Shown: positions 22,486 to 31,339 of the stretch, piece after piece
Layout of the letters: every line of letters starts with the position of its first letter
How positions within the stretch are numbered: position 1 is the stretch's first letter
From: Spirosoma sp. KUDC1026
GTDB lineage: Bacteria > Bacteroidota > Bacteroidia > Cytophagales > Spirosomataceae
Length of the DNA: 64,000 nt
Direction of reading: 5' to 3'
Assembly: GCF_013375035.1 (NCBI RefSeq)
Contig: NZ_CP056032.1
Location: forward strand, 2,340,001-2,404,000
Notes under the pieces: generated by a model
Database searches by the model: none
What the model saw: the letters and a program-made list of their open reading frames with translations, nothing else
What the model was told of the DNA's origin: nothing
Position numbers and translations under genes: made by a program

Positions 22486-25014
22486 CTAGAAACTCAGCCA
22501 GCCCGATAGTTTGATGGCGAAGGGCGTAACGGGGATACCCGTCCGGTTCAGGTTGTCGCGGTAGGTAAGCCGATGGACGGCATCAACACGTAGCACTTTG
22601 AAGATGTTGTCAATACCATAGCCAAGTTCAACGTAAGGTGTGCGGTTAAGCGTATTGAAGCCCTCAACAGCGTTCCCCCGCGCATCGGTCGGCGGAATCG
22701 TGGCGATATTGGCCGCCGACGTACTGCCGACCAGCACTTTGGCGGTTACTAGTTCCCGCCATTTCAGCCGACGAAGGACAGGAAGCCGGTTGAACAGCAG
22801 CCCGCCAAAATTGTGTTCGAACTGAACCGACGCCCAGCGGTCGCAAACGAACTCAAAGTAATTCATCAGGTTGTAGGCATTGCCGACGTAGAAAAGCGAT
22901 TCGTTCCCCAGGGGCGTGTACAGCAACGGATAGGGTACGCGCGATGGAATAATGCCGCCTTCGATCGTATAGAACGAACGGCCAAGCACGCCCATCCGGA
23001 AGGAGTGTTTCATATTCAGGGCCACGCGGTGGTACGTAAAATCACTGCCCAGAACATTACGTATGCCCATTGTGTACCGTAACGTGAGGATCGGCTTTCG
23101 AATGGCCCCGGCACTCACCCGAACGTTGTCGTTCTGAAGCATGACCTCGTCGGGGGCAAAGCGCGTTTCGGAGATAAATTCCGTGACGCGATACGCATCC
23201 CGGACGGCCTGGTTATCGTCATTCAGCTGCGGGCGGAAGGCAAAAGGAAACAGGGGCTCGAACGTGCGGTTACGAACGGCCAGCGTCTGCGTAAATCCTT
23301 TTCCCAGCTCGCGCCGGAAATACACCAGATTTTCTTCCTGAAAATAGGGCCGTCGCAACGTACCGAAGCGGGTATAAGCCGCAAACAGGGAGTTGTTACC
23401 GATATTATCGGTCGATACGCCCACCCGATCCAGGTCGTAGGTGGAGCGTACGCCCAGCACCGTCCAGGGTTTGCGATTCAGGATGTATTCGATCGTGCCA
23501 CTGTACTTGAACTGCTGATCGCGGGTGCCGTAAGCCAGATAACCGCTCAGGAGCCACTTCTTACTGAAGCCGGTATTGGTACGTAGCCCAAGCCGGAAAC
23601 GGTTACCCTCCACACTGTTGTTGGCGTAGGAATAGAGCAACGGGCCGACATCGATATGCAGCGCTTCGATGGGTTTGTAGCCAATAACACCCAGTTTGAT
23701 AATCTCACCGGCTACTTTCACGATCGGTACGTTCCGAACGGAATCAACGACCTGCATAGCCCGTAACTCGCTGTTTGACAAGGATTCAGGACGTACACTC
23801 TGCCAGAACGTCGGATCGGTGACTTTATAATCGTCGGCCAGTTCAATGCTCGGGTCGTAGAAACCGACCTCTTTCGGCTGATTCTCGACCAGGCTGCTGG
23901 CCGACGTGAAAAACCGGATCAGCGCCCCCGGCGCGTTCGGAACGGGCTGGTCGGTGTCGATGGTCACCTGCGTCTGTGTGGGAAAATGAAGCCCGGATGG
24001 CAGGGCTTCCCAATCCTGCTCCAGATGCAGTTCATCGACGAAGTTGATATTGGCCCGCTTGTCGACGCGTACGTCAACCTGTGCCAGTACGTACTGTGTG
24101 GTGTCGATCCAGATCGTACCCGTAAACGCCAGATCGGTAGGGCGTTTGGGCGCGCAGTCAATTTTGTAACAAACTGACCTGCCCACCTGCACCGTGTCTT
24201 TCAGCTGAAACGTGTATACGGTTTCCCACTGTTTGCCAATGGGGGAGGGGATGTCCTTGCCCAGAACGGAGAGCGAGTTGCGGTAGAAATTATACTGCTG
24301 AAACGATGCGCCCGTCAGCTGGGAAACCAGGCCGCCGTCGCTGACCCCAACGCCCGATACATGCGTTTTCAATACGTGTTCCTTTGTTTTCTCGGGTTTG
24401 GAACGGGCGTAAAAATTAGAAAACGTTTCGGAAACGAAGACCGGCACGACGGGTTGTCCGTTCTCGTCGGTTATAGACGGAAGCTTACCAATGATCCGGC
24501 CCAGTGGCCCGGATCGGCTGCTGCGTTTACGCTTCCGGTTAAAGTCGTTGATGTACCCTTCAATCTTGGTATAACTGTCGTACTGATAGGCACTCAGCTG
24601 GGCCGGGTTGAACTGGTCCCGACGCTTATCCACCTCGCGCAGAATGCGGTAAGCCGGATCACCCCCTTTGGCGTATACGCGTACTTCCTGTAGGCTGGTT
24701 GCGGCCGGCTGCAGTTGTGCATCAACGGTCTGGCTGGGCTGCGCCAACAGGGCGTACGAACGGGTTCGATAGCCCAGGCTAAGAACTAAAACAGAGTCGG
24801 ATAATTTGCTGACGGAGAACGAATAACGACCGTCAGCGTCAGACGTAGTACCGGAACTCTGCCCTTTCAGAGCGACGCTGGCAAATGGAATCCCCTCGCC
24901 CGTAATGGCGTCGGTAATACGACCGTTGATGGTATAAGGAGACTGGGCCTGAAGCGATGCTGACAGGCACAAGCACGAAACCAGAAGGAAAAAAACAGGT
25001 AGGAGTGGCTTCAT
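22486..25014 (-). CDS. DUF5686 outer-membrane protein with CarboxypepD-reg domain
   Basis: 842 residues from ATG 25014, which opens the signal peptide MKPLLPVFFLLVSCLCLSAS; an in-frame ATG at 25065 would bury it. Residues about 25-110 are a carboxypeptidase-regulatory-like beta-sandwich (INGRITDAITGEGIPFASVALKG). The rest matches the DUF5686 pattern: YKIDCAPKRPTDLAFTGTIWID, then many alternating strands ending in an aromatic C-terminus (FAIKLSGWLSF), as in outer-membrane barrels. Family function is unknown; abundant in Bacteroidota. Monocistronic, with terminators on both sides. Confidence 0.86.
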   Translation of the reverse strand: MKPLLPVFFLLVSCLCLSASLQAQSPYTINGRITDAITGEGIPFASVALKGQSSGTTSDADGRYSFSVSKLSDSVLVLSLGYRTRSYALLAQPSQTVDAQLQPAATSLQEVRVYAKGGDPAYRILREVDKRRDQFNPAQLSAYQYDSYTKIEGYINDFNRKRKRSSRSGPLGRIIGKLPSITDENGQPVVPVFVSETFSNFYARSKPEKTKEHVLKTHVSGVGVSDGGLVSQLTGASFQQYNFYRNSLSVLGKDIPSPIGKQWETVYTFQLKDTVQVGRSVCYKIDCAPKRPTDLAFTGTIWIDTTQYVLAQVDVRVDKRANINFVDELHLEQDWEALPSGLHFPTQTQVTIDTDQPVPNAPGALIRFFTSASSLVENQPKEVGFYDPSIELADDYKVTDPTFWQSVRPESLSNSELRAMQVVDSVRNVPIVKVAGEIIKLGVIGYKPIEALHIDVGPLLYSYANNSVEGNRFRLGLRTNTGFSKKWLLSGYLAYGTRDQQFKYSGTIEYILNRKPWTVLGVRSTYDLDRVGVSTDNIGNNSLFAAYTRFGTLRRPYFQEENLVYFRRELGKGFTQTLAVRNRTFEPLFPFAFRPQLNDDNQAVRDAYRVTEFISETRFAPDEVMLQNDNVRVSAGAIRKPILTLRYTMGIRNVLGSDFTYHRVALNMKHSFRMGVLGRSFYTIEGGIIPSRVPYPLLYTPLGNESLFYVGNAYNLMNYFEFVCDRWASVQFEHNFGGLLFNRLPVLRRLKWRELVTAKVLVGSTSAANIATIPPTDARGNAVEGFNTLNRTPYVELGYGIDNIFKVLRVDAVHRLTYRDNLNRTGIPVTPFAIKLSGWLSF

Positions 25015-25212
25015 CAGCACTAGATCATAACCGAGTAATCGGGAGGATAACCAACTTGTAGTCAACTGAGTTTACTAAAGGGTAAAAAGCCCGAAAAGAT
25101 GAAAAAGAAACCGTAATAAATCCTGTTATACGACTTTGCGGGGGCTATTAGTCTGTACGCCAGCCAGTCGGAAGTCGTTGCATGAATTCAGGGTTTAGTT
25201 AGTACTAAAAGC

Positions 25213-25248
25213 AACGACCCCAATCGGAAAAGCTCCGTTGGGGTCGTT
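25213..25248. terminator. Terminator between two outer-membrane protein genes
   Basis: AACGACCCCAA pairs with TTGGGGTCGTT, with an inner CGG/CCG. It lies 38 bp past the stop of the TonB-type receptor (25286). The 25066-25212 stretch shows nothing else. Confidence 0.7.
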
Positions 25249-25285
25249 ATGATCAGGGTAGTTAGGAGTAAGTCAGATAGGGTTC

Positions 25286-28039
25286 TTAGCGCTGGCCGCG
25301 GGGTCGGCCGCCACCTCCACCGGTGTTGCCGCCATTACCTCCGCCCTGGCCACCAGTTCCCTGGTCGCCTTCGCCTTCTTTCAGGTCGCTGTCATCGCCG
25401 TTACCACGCCGACGCCGTGGGCCATCGACGCTCATCTTACCAATTCGATGGCTAAAGGTCAGCCGGACACCTGCGTTGTAAAAACTGTTCAGGGAGCTTT
25501 GGGTCAGGATAGGCGAAGACAGATTGGTACGTTGCGTGAACGGGTGGTTGAAGATATTCTCACCAGCCAGGCCAAGGCTGCTTCGTTTGTCGTTGAATTC
25601 TTTACGCATCCCAACGTTGTAGAAGTACATGCCGCCCTGATTACCCTGAAGCTGCACCCGGTTACCCCGGCCACCGCCGAAAAGCTGGAAGGCCCAGCCG
25701 TTGCCCAGTGCCATACTGGCGTTGATACGGCCACTTACTACCCAGCCTGAATTCGAGGCAGCGTAGATCGGATTGTCGCTGTTATTGGTAAGATTGACAT
25801 GGTAAAGGTCGATACCTCCGCCAATCTGTAATTTTTTGAAGAGTGTACCGTTCGCGAACAGGTTCAGGCCGTATGCATCCTGATAGCCAATGTTCTGGTA
25901 GGTCGTTATGATGCCCTGTTGCAAAACCGGGTTGACTACATCACCAAAGCCTTGCCCCGCTACGGCTGTTACTTCGCGTACGGCCGTAATTTCGCCGGTT
26001 GTCCGGCGCGCAAAAAGCGTTGTGTTCAGATACAATCCTTTGATATTGGTACTGGTACCGAACTCGACATTGTCCGTAAATTCAGGGGCCAGGTACGGGT
26101 TGCCCATCGTAATGTTAGTTGGGTTCGAGTAATTCGTGTTCGGATTCAGAAACTGAATACCCGGCCGCTGAATCCGGCGATTGTACGCCAGCTTGATAAT
26201 TTTACCCCCTTTCAGCGCTTTCGAGATGTTGACGCTCGGCACCAGCGTTCCGTAATTCGGAATCTGATCGGCTTCACCCGTCGATTCGTCGCTGAAACGA
26301 GCGTTGACAAAGGTGTACTCGTAGCGCAGCCCCGCCTTGATGGTGTATTTCGTTTTGCTGGAATACGTATAAGACAGGTACGAAGCCGCAATGTTCTGGT
26401 CGTAGATCAGCGTATTGGACGGCCGGGTATTATCAGTCTGATACGCACCATCCGCCCCCGTGGCCAGGTAATACTGGTAGCGGCTGTTTACATTCCGGAA
26501 TACGCCTTTGGCGCCAATCTCGAACAACTGGTTGTCTTTAATGGGTGTCTGAAAGTCGACCTGCAGGTTCGATTCCTGGTTATAACTCAGGTTGTCGTTG
26601 CGCTGCCGCGACGTAATTGTTTCGAAATCGGCGTTGCTCAGAATGTCAGCTACGAAGTTATTCGTGCGGTTGTTGCGGCTGAACAGGGCCAGCACGCTGA
26701 GTTCTTTCTGGGGTTTGTATATCTTCGTGAAGGTAAGGTTGGCATCGACCGTACCCGAGAGGTCTTTGGTTTCCACGTTCCGGTCGTTCTGGGTTGGGAA
26801 ATACGCCGAGGGCCGGTAGGTCGTCGTCAATAAGTTGTACTGGTTCTGAATACCGTTCCGGGCACCGTAGCGCAGGCTGGCGGTCAGGGAGGTCGTCTTG
26901 TTGATGTCGTAATCCCAGCCGAGCTGGTAGTTGCCGAACAGCCGCTGACTCAGCGTATTGGCCGACTGAACGGTGCGGGTAGGTTCGGAGAACGTATCGG
27001 TCAGCAAATCATACGAACGGGTCGTCTGGTCGTTATAAAAGGAGCCTTTTACGTTGTACTCGGCCCGGCCAAAACCGCCCAGCGAGAAACCCATTTTACC
27101 CGTCCGGTAGTTTCCGTTCAGGCTCAGGTTTGTGCCGCGGTTACCCACGCCCCCGTCGATGTTCAGGGTAGCACCCTGCAGGTTGTTCTTCTTCAAAACA
27201 ATATTGATAATCCCACCCGATCCTTCAGCGTCGTACTTGGCCGATGGGCTGGTGATCACTTCTACTGTTTTGATTTGGTCCGACGGGATTTGCTTCAGCG
27301 CGTCGGCTATGCTGCTGGCAATAATCGTGCTGGGCTTGTTGTTGATCAGTACCCGGATGTTGCTGCTGCCGCGCAGGGTCACGTTACCATCCATATCAAC
27401 GGAGAGCATAGGCACCTTCCGCAGAATGTCGCTGGCATCGCCCCCTTTAGACGTAATATCCCGCTCGGCGTTGTAAACGAGCCGGTCAACTTTTTCTTCA
27501 ATCTGAGCGGCCTGGCCGACTACATTGACTTCCTGGAGGGTCCGAACGTCAGGGCTGATTTTTATCGAACGCAGGTCGATTTCGGTTCCCCGTTCGATGG
27601 TGATCAGGTTTGAGCGTTTGTCTTTGTAGCCGATGAAGGAATACAACAGCCGGTATTTTCCCGGAGCTACCTTGGTCATGGAAAACTTGCCGTCAACGTC
27701 GGTGGTTGTTCCATCAATAGGCTTATTGGTCTCCGGGTTCAGCAGCGCGATCGTGGCAAATTCAACCGGTTTGTTACTAACTGAGTCGATCAGCACCCCC
27801 GAAATTTTACCGTTGCCTTTGGTTGCGGGGTCAATGCTGAACCCTCCCTGCGCGGGTGCCTGGCGCTGGGGCACGGAGTCGCCCGGCGTACCGGGCATAT
27901 TAGCAGGTCTGGGGCCTGCCGGGCGTCGATTCAGTCTGGTTGTATCGCCTGGTCCCATTGGAATGGTTGTGCCTGCCGGAATCTGAGCAGCCGCGGTCAG
28001 GGAACTGGCAACCAGTAAAGAAAGGAAAATCGTTTTCAT
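25286..28039 (-). CDS. TonB-dependent outer-membrane receptor-like protein
   Basis: 917 residues. A signal peptide (MKTIFLSLLVASSLTAAAQ) is followed by a Pro/Arg-rich linker, a CarboxypepD-reg-like domain (KISGVLIDSVSNKPVEFATIALLN), a plug domain (LRKVPMLSVDMDGNVTLRGSS, VEVITSPSAKYDAEGSGGIINI) and a long beta barrel with YNRRIQRPGIQFLNP and LTFSHRIGK. This is the Bacteroidota OMP_b-brl_3 type, often tied to uptake or secretion. The C-terminus extends ~40 residues past the barrel as a Gly/Arg-rich tail (GGNGGNTGGGGGRPRGQR). No SusD partner is adjacent. The substrate is unknown. Confidence 0.9.
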   Translation of the reverse strand: MKTIFLSLLVASSLTAAAQIPAGTTIPMGPGDTTRLNRRPAGPRPANMPGTPGDSVPQRQAPAQGGFSIDPATKGNGKISGVLIDSVSNKPVEFATIALLNPETNKPIDGTTTDVDGKFSMTKVAPGKYRLLYSFIGYKDKRSNLITIERGTEIDLRSIKISPDVRTLQEVNVVGQAAQIEEKVDRLVYNAERDITSKGGDASDILRKVPMLSVDMDGNVTLRGSSNIRVLINNKPSTIIASSIADALKQIPSDQIKTVEVITSPSAKYDAEGSGGIINIVLKKNNLQGATLNIDGGVGNRGTNLSLNGNYRTGKMGFSLGGFGRAEYNVKGSFYNDQTTRSYDLLTDTFSEPTRTVQSANTLSQRLFGNYQLGWDYDINKTTSLTASLRYGARNGIQNQYNLLTTTYRPSAYFPTQNDRNVETKDLSGTVDANLTFTKIYKPQKELSVLALFSRNNRTNNFVADILSNADFETITSRQRNDNLSYNQESNLQVDFQTPIKDNQLFEIGAKGVFRNVNSRYQYYLATGADGAYQTDNTRPSNTLIYDQNIAASYLSYTYSSKTKYTIKAGLRYEYTFVNARFSDESTGEADQIPNYGTLVPSVNISKALKGGKIIKLAYNRRIQRPGIQFLNPNTNYSNPTNITMGNPYLAPEFTDNVEFGTSTNIKGLYLNTTLFARRTTGEITAVREVTAVAGQGFGDVVNPVLQQGIITTYQNIGYQDAYGLNLFANGTLFKKLQIGGGIDLYHVNLTNNSDNPIYAASNSGWVVSGRINASMALGNGWAFQLFGGGRGNRVQLQGNQGGMYFYNVGMRKEFNDKRSSLGLAGENIFNHPFTQRTNLSSPILTQSSLNSFYNAGVRLTFSHRIGKMSVDGPRRRRGNGDDSDLKEGEGDQGTGGQGGGNGGNTGGGGGRPRGQR

Positions 28040-28272
28040 AACGAGTTGGTACCTTAAGTCAATTAGCTGCTCAAAATTGGCTACCTACCTATGGTACCCA
28101 AAAATTATCTGTCTGAATGCCCTTTTTTCCTTGCTGAATGGGGCTGTTTCGCTGGGGAAAGAAAGGGATAGGATTAATTGGAAAAATACAAAATTGAGCA
28201 GTCTATGTCAGCTGTCATCAAACCCATTTTTCCCTCTTTGGTTTTGGGTAAACTCTGGTTTGGACTGGTTAT

Positions 28273-28650
28273 TTATTTTTCGGCCTGCGCCGTTATTTCG
28301 ACCTCAATCAGGCAGCCATAATGAAGTGTCTTGACGGGAACGATGCAGCGAACGGGCTTGTGATCGCCGAAAAAGACTTTATACCGTTCGTTGACCCGAT
28401 CCCACAGCGCAATGTCGTCAAGGTAGATCCGCGCCTGAATTACCTCGTTCCGGCTGACTCCCACGCTTGTCAGAATCGTATCTACTTTGCTGAGTACCAA
28501 GTCAGTCTGGGCTTCGATGGTTGCCGGGACGGTTTTGCTGATCGGATCGACCGGAAGCTGACCGGAAACGTAGAGAACCTTGTTGAAAACAATGCACTGG
28601 GAGTAATGGCCATTCGCGGCTGGCAGATCTGAAGACTCGATAATTGTCAT
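28273..28650 (-). CDS. ridA: RidA (YjgF/YER057c/UK114) family protein
   Basis: 125 residues, normal for the family, cytoplasmic homotrimer. Signature pieces are HYSQCIVFNKVLYVSGQLPVDP near the N-terminus, the substrate-binding Arg in HKPVRCIVPV, and LIEVEITAQ at the end with the conserved Glu. Archetypal RidA hydrolyses reactive enamines and imines formed by PLP enzymes. A Cys precedes the hydrophobic IVPV. It stands alone on the minus strand. Between 28651 and 28911 I see no gene. Confidence 0.92.
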   Translation of the reverse strand: MTIIESSDLPAANGHYSQCIVFNKVLYVSGQLPVDPISKTVPATIEAQTDLVLSKVDTILTSVGVSRNEVIQARIYLDDIALWDRVNERYKVFFGDHKPVRCIVPVKTLHYGCLIEVEITAQAEK

Positions 28651-28911
28651 TGGGTTATTCGGGGATTTGTTTTTGTAAAATCTATAAAGCTGGAGGGCTA
28701 TGATTGCCGTTAGGGCTGATCAGAACGTTTCCGCGATGGACGACGCAGTAAATATTTATAAAAAAAGATCAGTTCATGGGGAACATTCGTTAGTATTGAA
28801 GAGTAATAGGCAATATAGTAACGACTCAAACCTCACGTAGCAGGCTCTCCAGGTACCAGTACAATTAAGCAAGTTTATTTTTCACGAGTCGGAGCCTGTC
28901 AGTTTTCACGC

Positions 28912-29880
28912 ATGGAGGAAATTAAAGCATTCTTATCCAATTGGTCGCTCTTTGGCGCCGAACCAATCTCATACGAAACAATCAACTCGATTAGTGAGAA
29001 TGCCCCGAACATTATCGTCTGGGCTGTACCGGTCATGTTGCTGCTTACCGCCCTGGAAATGGGCATATCTTACTGGCAGGAGCACGATCATTACGATAAG
29101 GACGAAACCATCGGGTCAACGCTTGTGGGAATTGGTAACCTTATCATTTCAGCGGGCATCAAAGTAGGCATGATCTATCTGCTGGTGTACGTGTACAACT
29201 TGATTCCCTGGCGGATGGAATTGCAGTGGTGGACGCTGATTCCCTGCTACATCATTTATGACCTGGGAAGTTACTGGGCGCACCGCGTTTCGCACGAGTC
29301 CCGCTTTTTCTGGGCGACGCATGTTGTTCACCACTCTGCCGAGCATTACAATCTGACCGTATCGTACCGGCTGAGCTGGATTCAGTATATCAAGGTAATT
29401 TTCTTTGTGCCGGTCATGCTGATGGGTTTTCACCCGGTCATTTTCTTTGTGACGAACCAGCTGGCTACGTTGTTCCAGTTTCTGCAGCATACGGAATACA
29501 TCCGGCGGATGCCCCCCATTATTGAGTACATTTTCGCTACTCCGTCGAATCACCGCGTTCACCACGGCTCGCAGGAAGACTACATTGATAAAAACTTCGG
29601 TGCTACGTTCATTTTCTGGGATCGGATTTTCGATACGTACACACCCGAAAAGGAAAAAGTTATTTACGGCATCACGACCAATATTGAAAACAAAGCCAAC
29701 CCGCTGCACATCAATTTCCACGAACTGAGCGATATCGTTCGCGACGTTAAGGAAGCGAATACGCTGCGGCAGAAATGGTTCATGGCATTTGGTAGCCCGA
29801 TCAAGGTCGACAAAATCAAGAAGGAGGTAGCCATGCAAAAAGCTCAGCGCCTTGAAGCAGAACAGGCCGTTGCGGCCTAG
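28912..29880 (+). CDS. Sterol desaturase / fatty acid hydroxylase superfamily protein
   Basis: 322 residues, integral membrane di-iron enzyme. Hydrophobic segments lie near 35-55, 70-110 and 155-185. The histidine boxes are present: HRVSH (from residue 124), HVVHHSAEH (about 142-150), and HRVHHGSQEDYIDKNFG (from 214). These bind a di-iron centre that hydroxylates or desaturates lipid substrates. The C-terminus is a cytoplasmic charged helix. The substrate (fatty acid, sterol-like or hopanoid lipid) cannot be told. Start ATG 28912 gives MEEIKAFLSNWS. It is followed by a terminator. Confidence 0.9.
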   Translation: MEEIKAFLSNWSLFGAEPISYETINSISENAPNIIVWAVPVMLLLTALEMGISYWQEHDHYDKDETIGSTLVGIGNLIISAGIKVGMIYLLVYVYNLIPWRMELQWWTLIPCYIIYDLGSYWAHRVSHESRFFWATHVVHHSAEHYNLTVSYRLSWIQYIKVIFFVPVMLMGFHPVIFFVTNQLATLFQFLQHTEYIRRMPPIIEYIFATPSNHRVHHGSQEDYIDKNFGATFIFWDRIFDTYTPEKEKVIYGITTNIENKANPLHINFHELSDIVRDVKEANTLRQKWFMAFGSPIKVDKIKKEVAMQKAQRLEAEQAVAA

Positions 29881-29899
29881 CTGACGCTTAGGTCAAAAA

Positions 29900-29931
29900 C
29901 AGGGAAACCCGCCAAGCTGGCGGGTTTCCCT
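29900..29931. terminator. Terminator between converging genes
   Basis: CAGGGAAACCCGCC pairs perfectly with GGCGGGTTTCCCTG. It serves both the hydroxylase gene (plus) and the YbdK gene (minus). Confidence 0.8.
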
Positions 29932-29953
29932 GGTTCTAGCGGGTTGTTCAGAC

Positions 29954-31060
29954 TCACTTTGCCGTTTCGGTAACAATGAAATCAACTACGCTCTCGTAAC
30001 TGTTCGTCTTTTCGTAAACGGCTCGTTGCCGTTCGGCACCGGTACCCGTATCCATGACCTTCCGGACGAGTTGTGCTACCGTTTCCCACTCGTTGTATTC
30101 CTCCAGCGCGGGCCGGATGTAGGCCAGTAATTTCTCGATCAGCACGCGGGCGGGAACCAGGCGTTTCTCCTGTAAATCCATCAGGTCGCCCGTCAGACCA
30201 AACCGGGCTGCCTGCCACTTGGCGGCCCGTAGAATTTCGGGTCGTACGTGGTTAATAGCTACGTAACGCTCGGCTTCCAGGGCGCAGGTCCGGGCGAGGC
30301 CGCGAGCGAGACCGGCTACCATTACCGCTTCATCAATCGTCAGGCAAACATCCGTTACGCGGAATTCCAGCGTCTCGTAATGCATGGACGGGCGTACGTC
30401 CCAATAGATCTTCGACGCATCGGTAATGCCGCCTACGGCAACCAATTCCTCAATCAGACTGTCGTACTCGGCGCGGCTGGCGAATACGTGCGGGTTGCCC
30501 GACATGGGCCAGCGGCCCCAGATTTCGGTCCGGTAGCTGGCGTAACCTGTGTCGGCACCCAACCAGAAGGGTGAATTAGTGGTCAGCGCCAGCATTGATG
30601 CCAGCCAGGGTCGAACCCGATTCATTACCTGAATGGCTACCTCCCGATTGGGAATACCGACGTGTACATGGCAACCAAAGATCAGCTGCTCGCGAGTGAG
30701 CTGCTGGTAGTCATCGGCCATGTCTGTATACCGTTCTTTGGGTGTCAGGCGCTGTTTGTTCCAGTGGGAAAAAGGATGGGTACCCGCGGCTGCTATCTGA
30801 CAGCCATCTTTGTCAGCGGCCGTAATAACCTCGCCCCGCAGCCGACGAAGTTCCTTCCGGACGTCGGCGAGTGACTGGCAGACAGGTGTGCCGATTTCGA
30901 TCATCGACAGGTATAGTTCCTGCGTTACCTGATCGCCGACGGCAGCCTGGGCTTCGGGCAGAATTGCCTCCGCGTGAGACCGGAGCGCGCGCGAGTCGGG
31001 TTTGATAATCTGGAATTCCTCTTCAACGCCCAGGGTAAAATCTTCTTTTTGCAGCGCCAC
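29954..31060 (-). CDS. ybdK: YbdK-type carboxylate-amine ligase (GCS2 family)
   Basis: 368 residues, cytoplasmic, in the glutamine-synthetase-like superfamily. The N-terminus is FTLGVEEEFQIIKPDSR, the family signature; next come MIEIGTPVC, AAAGTHPFSHW, FGCHVHVGI with metal-binding His, and SMHYETLEFRVTDVC. The E. coli YbdK protein has weak glutamate-cysteine ligase activity; true substrates in this clade are unclear. Its start ATG 31060 is normal. Monocistronic and divergent from the Gfo/Idh/MocA gene. Confidence 0.9.
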   Translation of the reverse strand: MALQKEDFTLGVEEEFQIIKPDSRALRSHAEAILPEAQAAVGDQVTQELYLSMIEIGTPVCQSLADVRKELRRLRGEVITAADKDGCQIAAAGTHPFSHWNKQRLTPKERYTDMADDYQQLTREQLIFGCHVHVGIPNREVAIQVMNRVRPWLASMLALTTNSPFWLGADTGYASYRTEIWGRWPMSGNPHVFASRAEYDSLIEELVAVGGITDASKIYWDVRPSMHYETLEFRVTDVCLTIDEAVMVAGLARGLARTCALEAERYVAINHVRPEILRAAKWQAARFGLTGDLMDLQEKRLVPARVLIEKLLAYIRPALEEYNEWETVAQLVRKVMDTGTGAERQRAVYEKTNSYESVVDFIVTETAK

Positions 31061-31212
31061 GTAACGAGATAAATTAAGGTTGAACGGCCAGCGAGCTGAA
31101 TGGTGCTAACTGCTGGCGACTGATATAACTCCCAGAATCGGTATCTGGCTCGATTACCCGCTAAAAATGTGATTTAATCGTCCTGCAGCCATTAATGCGC
31201 GTCGCTGGCTAG

Positions 31213-31252
31213 CTCCGGAAATTCTTTATGTAGGCTGTTTCTCCGGAAATTC
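31213..31252. repeat. Direct repeat CTCCGGAAATTC upstream of oxidoreductase
   Basis: Two 12-bp copies at 31213-31224 and 31241-31252 repeat with a 28 bp period. They lie in the 280 bp intergenic region about 90-130 bp before the oxidoreductase start. Each contains the palindromic core TCCGGA. Could be a regulator site. Nothing else is visible in this gap. Confidence 0.3.
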
Positions 31253-31339
31253 CAGCGGTTTACAGCCAATAAGAAGGACCTCCGCCAAATTTTCTGTATT
31301 TTTAAGCGGTTTAGCCAATCCTATTTTCCTTCGTTCTGC

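Noticed and set aside
25919..26833. Plus-strand open frame inside the TonB-type receptor
   Set aside because: Shadow of the receptor gene; the receptor has plug and barrel motifs.
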